Of a stretch of 6,040 nt of DNA, positions 1-5,805 are shown in pieces. This DNA comes from Planctomycetota bacterium (GTDB lineage: Bacteria > Planctomycetota > SBBH01 > JAHFOU01): NCBI GenBank assembly GCA_023261525.1, contig JAHFOU010000022.1, forward strand, positions 1 through 6,040, read 5' to 3'. The notes below the pieces were generated by a model. The model ran no database searches and was not told the origin of the DNA. It saw nothing but the letters and a program-made list of their open reading frames with translations. The position numbers were made by a program, and so were the translations under genes. Within the stretch, counting starts at the first letter, position 1. Every line of letters begins with the position of its first letter.

Positions 1-2429
1 ACGATCCCGGCGAGGCGCTCGGCCTTGGCCGCATCCAGGTCGATCTCCAGGGGGCCGGAGCGGAAGGTCGCGAGCGGGGAGGCCCAGTCCCCCAGGGAGA
101 GGGAGGCCAGCTCGAAACGTTCGAGTCCCATCCCGGGGGCCCGCAACGAGAGGGGCTTGTCCAGGGCCAGGGAGCGGGAGGTTGGAAGGACGCGGAGCGA
201 GGCGGCCTCTGCAGAAAGGGCGCCGGACAGGGTCACGCCGGGCGGCAGGAGCTTCCACGCGGCCAGGAGGGCTCCGGCCTTCTCCAGGTCGGCGGAGACC
301 GTGAGGCCGGTCAGGTCCAGGTTCCCCCCGGAGAAAGCAGGCGCGCAGGAGAGCGAAGCCAGGGGGGAGGAGAGCTTCATCGACTCCGCCGAGAAGGCCT
401 GGGGAGAGGCCTTGGCCTTGAGGACCTCCAGGGTGGCGGTCTCCAGGGAGATCGGGCCGGGCAGGGCATCGCCCGAGGCGCGGAAGTCGGACAGGGAGGC
501 CGTCACGGACGGGATCACCCAGGGACCGGCCAGGGGCCCCGAGCCCTGGAGGTGGAAGGCGGCCCTGCCCGCCAGGGCATAGCCCCTCAGGGCCGGCACC
601 GGTCCGGAGAGGAAGCGGGCGGTGGCATCCAGGTCCGAGACCTGGACGTCGAGCGCGGCCTTGACCGTGCCCGGACCCTTGGACGGAAGCTCCAGCAGGC
701 CCTCGAGGAGGTTCGCGCTCAGGAAGGGCATGGAGGTCTTGAAGGTCCTGACCAGGACCCGGGTCCCTTCGTCGTCCCGCACCAGGTCCGCATCCGCCTC
801 CAGGGCACCCTGGGGGATCTGGATGGGGGCGCCGAAGGGTCCTCCGGAGAAGCGGCCATCGGTCAGGCGGACGGCCGTGGCTAGGCGGGCACCCTGGGCG
901 CGGAAACTGCCTTCCAGGCGGCCCCGGCAGTCGAGCGCGGGAAGATCGCTGAAATATCCGGCGAGCAGGGCCTGGAGGCGGGCCAGGTCGGCCTTCAGGG
1001 TCCCGGAGAGATCCAGCTCTCCGAGATGCTGGGGATCCTGGACCGAGCCGGAGAGGGAGAGGTCCAGGGGCCCCTCGGTTCCGGTATCCAGGCGGAGGGT
1101 GGAGACGGTCAGGTGGCGGGTCCCGGTCTCCCAGCCCAATTTTTGGGAAAGCTTGAGGTCGGTCCGGGGGCCGGTCGGGCGGCCTGGCGCCAGGACGGAG
1201 AAGCCGGAGAGGGAGGTCTCGCCGTCCACCGAGAAGGTCTCCGCATCCCCCTTCAGGGCCAGGTGGGAATCCAGCAGGCCGGTGAAGGCAGCGCCCGCGG
1301 GCAGGACTCCGGTGAGGGCCTTGTCCAGGCCAGCCAGGTCCCCCTTCAGGGTCTCGGCGACTTCCAGGATCCTGCCTTCGCCGTGGCCCGCCAGGGTCCC
1401 GGAGAGGGGGCCGGCGGTCAGGGGGCAGGACGCCAGGGTCCAGGCACCCGAAGGGAGATCGAGGGTGGCCTTGGGGGCGATGCGGCATTCGCTGAGGCGG
1501 GCCTGGCCCCAGCCGGCGCCACGGGCATGGAGGTCGCCTTCCAGGGTCAGGGTGCCCGGGAAGCGGCCTTCGACCGCGAGGGTCCCCTCGGAGAGGGCGC
1601 AAACGGCCGGCCCGAGGTGGAGATCCTTCAGCGAGAGGTTTTTCAGCGCGGCCTGGAGGCGGCCGTCCTTCAGGGAGGCTTCCAGGCCCATCTCCCCGGC
1701 GTCCAGGCTTCCCGGCAGGGGCAGGAAGGGCGCCAGGAGGCCGGCCAGGCCCTTGCCCTTCAGCGTGGCCTTCAGGCTTCCGGACTTCGAGGTGGGAGAG
1801 CCCTCCAGGTCGGCCTGGATGTTCCAGTCGGCGTCCCCGGCAGCCGCGCGGAGCTTCAGGGCGGCCTTCAGGGGCTGGGCGAGGAGGTCGGGGGCCGAGG
1901 CGTCCAGGGAAAGCTCCGGGATCTCCAAGGCCTTGCCGCCGGCCAGGAGTCGGGCCTTGCCCTCGACCGTGAGGGAATCCAGGGCCACGGGCCAGGGCGT
2001 GGCGCCGGAGGCGGATGGAGCCGAAGGGGTCGAGGAGGAGACTTTGGGTTGGAGGGCCATGGCGTTCCAGAAGCCGTCCTTGGCCCGCTGTTCCAGGGAG
2101 GCCTCCAGGCCCTCGACGGAGACGCGGCGCACGTGGACCTTGTGGGAGAGCAGGGCGGTGAGGTCGGCGTCGACGTGGATCCGCTGGATCTTGAGCAGGG
2201 GGACCTCGGAGAAGCCCTCGGCGTTGGGGATGCGCAGGCCTTCCAGGGTGGCCCCGCTGAACCAGCCCAGGGAAAGGCCTTCGACAGCGATCGGGATGCC
2301 GGCAGCCTTGGATTCGGCCTCGATGCGCTCCCGGATCCAGCCCGTGGGCATCAGGGTGGGGGCCAGGAGGACGAGGAGGGCCAGGATGACCAGGGAGATC
2401 CCGGCCCACTTCAGAAAGCGCTTGGCCAT
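1..2429 (-). CDS. AsmA-like envelope protein, very large, C-terminus cut by window edge
   Basis: Hand translation of the minus strand from ATG at 2427-2429 stays open for 809 codons to the left edge. Residues 7-27 are a hydrophobic signal-anchor (LVILALLVLLAP), so the bulk should be periplasmic. Next comes an AsmA-type N-terminal module: an amphipathic helix (WIRERIEAES, 31-40), then VEGLSLGWFSGATLEGLRI (49-67), the GWFSG..L.GL.I pattern common in AsmA-family proteins. A Ser/Ala/Pro linker follows (about 130-146). The remainder is alternating beta-strand sequence (L.G.L.A.L) with five spaced cassettes, roughly DL..L..LL...LP..G..L.G.L, starting near residues 218, 358, 477, 597 and 711. The AsmA superfamily (AsmA, TamB, YhdP) contributes to outer-membrane homeostasis, several members as bridge-like lipid transporters; that role is inferred here. 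The gene starts 4 nt after the guaB stop. GTG at 2430-2432, immediately upstream in frame, is an alternative start. Confidence 0.85.
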   Translation of the reverse strand, partial: MAKRFLKWAGISLVILALLVLLAPTLMPTGWIRERIEAESKAAGIPIAVEGLSLGWFSGATLEGLRIPNAEGFSEVPLLKIQRIHVDADLTALLSHKVHVRRVSVEGLEASLEQRAKDGFWNAMALQPKVSSSTPSAPSASGATPWPVALDSLTVEGKARLLAGGKALEIPELSLDASAPDLLAQPLKAALKLRAAAGDADWNIQADLEGSPTSKSGSLKATLKGKGLAGLLAPFLPLPGSLDAGEMGLEASLKDGRLQAALKNLSLKDLHLGPAVCALSEGTLAVEGRFPGTLTLEGDLHARGAGWGQARLSECRIAPKATLDLPSGAWTLASCPLTAGPLSGTLAGHGEGRILEVAETLKGDLAGLDKALTGVLPAGAAFTGLLDSHLALKGDAETFSVDGETSLSGFSVLAPGRPTGPRTDLKLSQKLGWETGTRHLTVSTLRLDTGTEGPLDLSLSGSVQDPQHLGELDLSGTLKADLARLQALLAGYFSDLPALDCRGRLEGSFRAQGARLATAVRLTDGRFSGGPFGAPIQIPQGALEADADLVRDDEGTRVLVRTFKTSMPFLSANLLEGLLELPSKGPGTVKAALDVQVSDLDATARFLSGPVPALRGYALAGRAAFHLQGSGPLAGPWVIPSVTASLSDFRASGDALPGPISLETATLEVLKAKASPQAFSAESMKLSSPLASLSCAPAFSGGNLDLTGLTVSADLEKAGALLAAWKLLPPGVTLSGALSAEAASLRVLPTSRSLALDKPLSLRAPGMGLERFELASLSLGDWASPLATFRSGPLEIDLDAAKAERLAGI

Positions 2430-2433
2430 CACC

Positions 2434-3915
2434 CTACCCCACCGAATAGTTCGGGGCTTCCTTCGTGATGCGGACGTTGTGGGGATGGCTCTCCGACATG
2501 GAGGCGGAGCTGATGCGCTGGAAGCGGCCCTTGGTCTGGAGCTCGGCCAGGGTCCTCGACCCCGTGTAGCCCATCCCGGCGCGCAGCCCGCCCACCAGCT
2601 GGTAGGCCAGGGCGCCCAGGTGCCCGGAATACGGGACCTCGCCCTCGATGCCCTCGGGCACCAGCTTGTCCGTGCTCTTGATGTGGCCCTGTCCGTAGCG
2701 CTCCTTGCCGGCCGAGCCCGAGGTCATGGCCCCGAGGGAGCCCATCCCGCGGCAGACCTTGTAGGCCCTGCCCTGGTGGAGGACGGTCTCGCCGGGGGAT
2801 TCCGTCGTCCCGGCGAAGAGGGATCCGATCATCACGCAGTCCGCCCCGGCCACCACGGCCTTGGTGATGTCCCCGGAGTAGCGGATGCCCCCGTCGGCGA
2901 TCAGCGGGACCTTGGCCTTGCGGGTCTCGGTCGCGCAGTCCTGGATGGCGCTGACCTGGGGGACCCCGATGCCGGCCGTGATGCGGGTGGTGCAGATGGA
3001 GCCCGGGCCGATGCCGACCTTGATGCCGTCCGCGCCGGCCTGGATCAGGGCCTTGGCGCCTTCCGCCGTCGCGACGTTCCCGGCCACCACCTCGATGTCG
3101 AAGCGCTTCTTGATGCCCTTCACGGTCTCGATCACGTTCTTCGAGTGCCCGTGGGCCGTGTCCACCACGACCACGTCGGCCTCGTGCTTGACCAGGGCCG
3201 CCACCCGGTCGAAGTCGTTCACGCCGACCGCGGCGGCCACCCGCAGGCGCCCGCGGGCGTCCCGGCAGGCGCGGGGGAACTCCTCGATCTTGCGGATGTC
3301 CTTGATGGTGATGAGGCCCTTGAGGCGGCCCTGCTTGTCCAGCAGGAGGAGCTTCTCGACTTTGTTCTCGTGCAGGATGCCCTTGGCCTGCTCCAGGGTG
3401 GTCCCCAGGGGAGCGGTCACCAGGCGGTCCCGGGTCATCACCGAGGCGATCTTGGCCGAGAGGTCCTTCTGGAAGCGCATGTCGCGGTTGGTGAGGATGC
3501 CCACGAGCTTCTCCCCGTCCAGGATGGGGATGCCCCCGATCCCGCGCTCGTTCATCATCTGCAGGGCCTGGCCCAGCGTGGCCGAGGGGGGCAGGGTGAG
3601 GGGATCCATGATGACCCCGTTCTCGGAGCGCTTGACCTTCTCCACCTCCAGGGCCTGGGCCTCGATGCTGAGGTTGCGGTGGACGACGCCGATGCCGCCC
3701 TCCTGGGCCAGGGCGATGGCCAGGGCCGCCTCGGTCACCGTGTCCATGGCGGCCGAGCAGAGGGGGATGTGGAGCTCGACCTTGGGGGTGAAGCGGGTCC
3801 GGACGTCCACGTCGGCGGGGGTGACCTCGGAGTAGTCCGGGAGTACCAGGACGTCGTCGAAGGTGAAGGCTTCCTTCGCCTGGGGGATGGGAGCGGACTG
3901 GGATTGCGGGGACAT
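2434..3915 (-). CDS. guaB: IMP dehydrogenase (GuaB)
   Basis: Cytosolic enzyme oxidising IMP to XMP with NAD+, the committed step of guanine nucleotide synthesis. The predicted protein has 493 residues, normal for a bacterial enzyme with a CBS module. N-terminal FTFDDVLVLP (17-26) is the family start. Two CBS domains occupy about 100-205 (GIPILDGEKLVGILTNRD; KLLLLDKQGRLKGLITIKD). The catalytic loop GIGPGSICTTR carries Cys308. ADGGIRYSGD (340-349) is the phosphate-site segment, RGMGSLGAM (389-397) the substrate loop, ERYGQ (405-409) the flap with the Arg-Tyr pair, and ESHPHNVRITKEAPNYS closes the protein. The ATG at 3915 is chosen because GAGG lies 5 nt upstream and the protein then has the usual N-terminus; an upstream in-frame TTG (3972) lacks support. 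Oddity: Cys388 replaces the Tyr usual before RGMGS. It has its own promoter; no guaA is seen. Confidence 0.97.
   Translation of the reverse strand: MSPQSQSAPIPQAKEAFTFDDVLVLPDYSEVTPADVDVRTRFTPKVELHIPLCSAAMDTVTEAALAIALAQEGGIGVVHRNLSIEAQALEVEKVKRSENGVIMDPLTLPPSATLGQALQMMNERGIGGIPILDGEKLVGILTNRDMRFQKDLSAKIASVMTRDRLVTAPLGTTLEQAKGILHENKVEKLLLLDKQGRLKGLITIKDIRKIEEFPRACRDARGRLRVAAAVGVNDFDRVAALVKHEADVVVVDTAHGHSKNVIETVKGIKKRFDIEVVAGNVATAEGAKALIQAGADGIKVGIGPGSICTTRITAGIGVPQVSAIQDCATETRKAKVPLIADGGIRYSGDITKAVVAGADCVMIGSLFAGTTESPGETVLHQGRAYKVCRGMGSLGAMTSGSAGKERYGQGHIKSTDKLVPEGIEGEVPYSGHLGALAYQLVGGLRAGMGYTGSRTLAELQTKGRFQRISSASMSESHPHNVRITKEAPNYSVG
2437..2443 (-). promoter_or_regulatory. Likely ribosome binding site of the AsmA-like gene, inside the end of guaB
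   Basis: On the minus strand GGTGGGG lies 7 nt before the ATG at 2429, within the last guaB codons and just before its TAG. A second purine run (AGGG) lies only 2 nt before the ATG. The site is imperfect, so translation of the AsmA-like gene probably depends partly on ribosomes finishing guaB. Confidence 0.45.
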
Positions 3916-3920
3916 GGGCA

Positions 3921-3924
3921 CCTC
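3921..3924 (-). promoter_or_regulatory. Ribosome binding site fixing the guaB start
   Basis: GAGG on the minus strand sits 5 nt before the ATG at 3915. This supports that ATG over the in-frame TTG 57 nt upstream, which would also lie upstream of the predicted transcription start. Confidence 0.6.
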
Positions 3925-3942
3925 GGGTGGAAGTGCCGGAGG

Positions 3943-3972
3943 AGTATACCCCCGCCCCGCCCGGAGGGTCAA
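3943..3972 (-). promoter_or_regulatory. Predicted sigma70-type promoter of guaB
   Basis: On the minus strand, TTGACC (plus-strand 3967-3972) and TATACT (3943-3948) are separated by 18 nt. Both hexamers match the consensus in five or four of six positions, and they stand out in a GC-rich spacer. Transcription would start near 3936, leaving a leader of about 20 nt with the GAGG site. The -35 hexamer contains the TGA stop of the upstream PDZ gene. This suggests guaB is expressed independently of the genes before it. Confidence 0.6.
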
Positions 3973-4769
3973 GGCAGGGGCTGGGCGACCACCACCTTGT
4001 GGGGCGTGACGGTGAGGGTCAACTTCTCCCCTTTGCGCAAGACCTTGAGCTCCAGGGGCTTGCCGTCGGAGTCCTCGACGATCTTCTGGAAGGCATCCAG
4101 ATCCGAGACCGCGGCTCCGGCGGCCTCCAGGATCAGGTCGTGCTTCTGGAGGGCCTCCGGGGGAGCCCCCTCCGTGGCCTTGCGGACCAGCACCCCGGCC
4201 TTGATCTTCAGCTGATCGGCCAGCTCCTCCGGGCAGAGGGAGGCCTGGAGGCCCAGGGAGGGGATCTCCTTCCCCTTCAGGGTCTCCAGGCGGTCCAGGT
4301 CATCCTGGTCCAGGGCCATCCTGCGGCCGTTGACGTTCATCTGGACGGCCATCCGGTTCGGCTGAAGGACCTGGACCTTGGGGCCCTGGACGATGCGTTG
4401 GCCGAGCATCACCCTGAGGCGCTCCATCTCCTCCTGGCGGGGATCCTTGGGCTTGGGGTGTTCGGCCTCCTGTTTGGCGTCGAGGGTGGCCAGCAGGGTC
4501 CTTGCCCGGGACTGGACCTCCGGGTCCAGGGAGTGCGTGGCCTCCTGCAGGGCGTCCCGGGCCGCCTCGCCCTTCTTGGCCAGGGCTTCCGAGGCCGCTT
4601 CGCGCTTGGCGAAACTGGGATCGCCCAGGTCGGTGAGGAGGGGGGCGAGCTCAGGGTCCCGGGCCGGGGCGGGAACGGGCGGGGCCGGCGGGGGGGCGGC
4701 GTCCTCGGCCCGGGCGGGGGCGGAAAGGAGGAGGAGGCTGAACAGGGCGGTCGGAAGGGTGCGGGACAT
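3969..4769 (-). CDS. Exported protein with HEAT-like helical region and C-terminal PDZ domain
   Basis: A 266-residue protein of unassigned function. Residues 1-21 form a Sec signal peptide (short basic start, LFSLLLLSAP core, cleavage after ARA-21), so it should act in the periplasm. A Pro/Ala linker covers 22-38. Residues about 39-97 look like HEAT-type helical hairpins (LLTDLGDPSFAKREAASEAL, then a second helix pair ending ARTLLATL). A charged, helical Lys/Glu-rich segment follows (98-120). About 170-257 fit a PDZ domain: SLGL as the peptide-binding loop, GVLVRKATEGAPPEALQKHD, LILEAAGAAV, and a terminal LELKVLRKGEKLTLTV. No protease catalytic motif is present, so an adaptor or binding role is inferred. 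AGGAGG lies 4 nt before the ATG. It begins 54 nt after the DUF486 gene; its TGA lies within the guaB -35 hexamer. Confidence 0.85.
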   Translation of the reverse strand: MSRTLPTALFSLLLLSAPARAEDAAPPPAPPVPAPARDPELAPLLTDLGDPSFAKREAASEALAKKGEAARDALQEATHSLDPEVQSRARTLLATLDAKQEAEHPKPKDPRQEEMERLRVMLGQRIVQGPKVQVLQPNRMAVQMNVNGRRMALDQDDLDRLETLKGKEIPSLGLQASLCPEELADQLKIKAGVLVRKATEGAPPEALQKHDLILEAAGAAVSDLDAFQKIVEDSDGKPLELKVLRKGEKLTLTVTPHKVVVAQPLP

Positions 4770-4820
4770 GGATCCTCCTCAGGTTCGGGGCTAGGACGAC
4801 CGGGAGAGGGGATTCTTCAT

Positions 4821-4847
4821 GTTTTATCGCCGCATCGCCAGGGTCAA
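4821..4847 (-). promoter_or_regulatory. Weak candidate promoter for the PDZ gene
   Basis: On the minus strand, TTGACC (plus 4842-4847) is followed after 15 nt by TAAAAC (plus 4821-4826), overlapping the DUF486 stop codon. The -10 match is poor and the spacing short, and TTGACC here is ordinary coding sequence (Leu-Thr codons). The PDZ gene may instead be transcribed by readthrough from the mazE promoter. The 54-nt gap 4770-4823 shows no convincing terminator hairpin. Confidence 0.25.
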
Positions 4848-5165
4848 TCCCGCCAGGACAAGGCCGAAGCCGGCCAGGTGGTTCCAGCGCAGGGCCTCCT
4901 TCAGGTAGAGGGCGTTGAAGGCCAGGAAGACCCCGATGGCGATCGCCTCGGCCAGGATCTTGAGCTGGGGAGCGCTGAGGCTGGCGTGGCCCCAGCGGTT
5001 GGCCGGGACCTGGAGGAGGTATTCCGGCAGGGCGATCAGCCAGGAGATCCCGATGGCGGCCAGGAGTGGGAGCTCCTTGTGCTTGAGGTGGCCGTACCAG
5101 GCCACGGTCATGAAGGAGCTGGAGAGGGCCAGCAGGCCGACGGTGCGCAACAGGTCCAGGGTCAT
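4824..5165 (-). CDS. DUF486 (DMT-like) small integral membrane protein
   Basis: A 113-residue inner-membrane protein with four predicted helices, about residues 3-24, 31-52, 67-89 and 94-111. It carries signatures I recognise from the DUF486 family: SSSFMTVAWYGHLK (15-28), PANRWGHASLSAPQLKILAE, and LYLKEALRWNHLAGFGLVLAG. Its length is normal for the family, so it looks intact. DUF486 proteins resemble half of a drug/metabolite transporter and may work as dimers, but no substrate is established that I know of. The ATG at 5165 has GGAG 6 nt upstream. That site overlaps the mazF stop (TAGGAG), leaving 9 nt between the genes, so it should be co-transcribed and probably translationally coupled with mazEF. 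A membrane partner directly after a toxin gene is unusual; whether they are functionally linked is unknown. Confidence 0.88.
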   Translation of the reverse strand: MTLDLLRTVGLLALSSSFMTVAWYGHLKHKELPLLAAIGISWLIALPEYLLQVPANRWGHASLSAPQLKILAEAIAIGVFLAFNALYLKEALRWNHLAGFGLVLAGLTLAMRR

Positions 5166-5174
5166 GGGAGGCTC

Positions 5175-5516
5175 CTACAAGGCGGTCAGGGTGCTCAACT
5201 TGGCCAGGATCTCGTCCATTACGTCCGTGGGAAGAGTGCAGATCGGCTTGGCGTCCCTGGCCCTCCAGTCCAGGCTCTTGACCTGGTCGGAGAGGACGGC
5301 GCCACGGACCGGCAGGCCTTCCGGGAGGAGAACCTCGAAGGGGTACCCCTTGACCCGGGTCGTGATGGGGCAGAAGAGGGCCAGGCCCACCTTGCGGTTG
5401 TAGGCGGCAGGGGAGACGACCACGGCCGGTCTGCGTCCGGCCTGTTCGTGACCGGCCTGGGGGGTGAAGGTCAGCCAGACGGCGTCCCCGCGCTCCGGGG
5501 CCCGGGCGGCTACCAC
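5175..5516 (-). CDS. mazF: MazF-type endoribonuclease toxin
   Basis: A 113-residue toxin of the MazF/PemK family, which cleaves RNA at short sequence motifs and halts translation. It aligns with E. coli MazF without gaps through most of its length: GDAVWLTFTP, EQAGRRPAVVVSP, YNRKVGLALFCPITT, KGYPFEVLLP, LSDQVKSLDWRAR. Glu24, Arg29 and Thr52 fall at the E. coli positions, Arg29 and Thr52 being residues linked to catalysis, so the toxin looks active. The start is GTG at 5514-5516, giving an N-terminus that matches the E. coli length; GGGAGGGG lies just upstream. It overlaps the mazE end by 7 nt, which should couple synthesis of toxin to antitoxin. Cleavage specificity cannot be read from the sequence; ACA, the E. 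coli site, should not be assumed. Confidence 0.96.
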   Translation of the reverse strand: MVAARAPERGDAVWLTFTPQAGHEQAGRRPAVVVSPAAYNRKVGLALFCPITTRVKGYPFEVLLPEGLPVRGAVLSDQVKSLDWRARDAKPICTLPTDVMDEILAKLSTLTAL

Positions 5517-5755
5517 GATTCCCCTCCCGCCGGCCCTCCGGATTCGACCTCCTCATGGCGCCGGGCGGGCGTTGCTCCGGCCAAGAGGGACGCCAGGGTG
5601 AAGTGGGGAAGGGTCCGGACCGGCACGATGACCAGCCTTCCGCCCTCCAGCTTGATGTCCACCTCCGTGCCTTCCAGGAGGTGGATCTCCTCCGCCAACG
5701 GTTTGGCAATACGCACCCCGAGGCTGTTTCCCCAGCGCCGGATCTTGACGGTCAT
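5510..5755 (-). CDS. mazE: MazE-type antitoxin, SpoVT/AbrB fold
   Basis: An 81-residue antitoxin that should bind and inhibit MazF and repress its own operon. Residues 3-46 are a SpoVT/AbrB swapped-hairpin DNA-binding domain (KIRRWGNSLGVRIAKPL, then EVDIKLEGGRLVIVPVR). Residues 50-81 match the toxin-wrapping tail of E. coli MazE in length and key positions: PHFTLASLL, ATP, HEE and the final Trp81. The ATG at 5755 is chosen over the upstream GTG-type start at 5821 because GGAGGG lies 6 nt before it, the protein then begins at the family start, and the promoter lies between the two. As is usual, the antitoxin gene comes first, overlapping mazF by 7 nt. It is preceded by a palindromic operator covering the promoter. 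Confidence 0.96.
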   Translation of the reverse strand: MTVKIRRWGNSLGVRIAKPLAEEIHLLEGTEVDIKLEGGRLVIVPVRTLPHFTLASLLAGATPARRHEEVESGGPAGGESW

Positions 5756-5761
5756 CTCCTG

Positions 5762-5767
5762 CCCTCC
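5762..5767 (-). promoter_or_regulatory. Ribosome binding site fixing the mazE start
   Basis: GGAGGG on the minus strand lies 6 nt before the ATG at 5755. A second AGGAG abuts the ATG directly and is too close to serve. The strong site favours high antitoxin synthesis relative to the downstream toxin, which begins with GTG. Confidence 0.7.
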
Positions 5768-5788
5768 GTATACACTAAGTATATACTT
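5768..5788 (-). promoter_or_regulatory. Putative MazE/MazEF operator: paired palindromes
   Basis: Two perfect palindromes lie side by side: AAGTATATACTT (12 bp, 5777-5788) and GTATAC (6 bp, 5768-5773), separated by 3 bp. The larger covers the -10 hexamer and the smaller the predicted start of transcription. AbrB-fold antitoxins such as MazE repress their own promoters by binding AT-rich palindromes, so this is the likely autoregulatory site. The block is strikingly AT-rich for this window. Confidence 0.6.
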
Positions 5789-5805
5789 TTGGATGTCGCC
5801 GTCAA
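5778..5805 (-). promoter_or_regulatory. Predicted sigma70-type promoter of mazE-mazF-DUF486
   Basis: Minus-strand TTGACG (plus 5800-5805) and TATACT (plus 5778-5783) are separated by 16 nt; both are close to consensus. Transcription would start near 5771, giving a leader of about 16 nt that holds GGAGGG. The -35 hexamer contains the TGA stop of the upstream GT9 gene (5802-5804), so the operon begins with essentially no spacer after its neighbour. Confidence 0.7.

Noticed and set aside
1..2429. Very frequent CCAGGG-type words on the plus strand, looking like a strand-biased repeat
   Set aside because: Read on the coding strand these are xCC CTG Gxx, small residue-Leu-acidic or small residue. 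The abundance follows from Leu CTG use and the repetitive beta-strand composition of the AsmA-like protein, so no separate DNA repeat is needed.
1026..2468. A 480-codon plus-strand frame, Gly/Gln/Glu-rich
   Set aside because: Low-complexity shadow of the AsmA-like gene in another frame, with no recognisable motif. The same applies to plus-strand frames at 25-582, 552-884, 2885-3835, 4378-4794, 4915-5403 and 5555-5860.
3944..3949. GTATAC in the guaB promoter, matching the 6-bp palindrome at mazE, as a possible second MazE target
   Set aside because: It is simply G plus the first five bases of the TATACT -10 hexamer. The 12-bp palindrome and the paired arrangement are absent, so cross-regulation is not supported.
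622..4215. A very long plus-strand open frame (1197 codons) antisense to three genes
   Set aside because: It crosses the AsmA-like gene, guaB and the PDZ gene, all of which have clear family motifs on the minus strand. Its translation is Arg/Ser/Ala/Gly-rich without domains. Long antisense frames are expected where G/C third positions suppress stops.
4770..4823. Possible transcription terminator between DUF486 and the PDZ gene
   Set aside because: I found no stable inverted repeat followed by a T-run on the minus strand. Readthrough is at least as likely.
4651..5709. A 352-codon minus-strand frame overlapping mazE, mazF, DUF486 and the PDZ gene start
   Set aside because: It is Pro/Arg/Gly-rich, out of frame with four well-supported genes, and has no family features.
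4824..5755. ACA sites in the mazE-mazF-DUF486 message as self-cleavage points
   Set aside because: Only about four occur (complement at 5725-5727, 5656-5658, 5443-5445, 5078-5080), which is unremarkable for GC-rich DNA, and the cleavage motif of this MazF is unknown.
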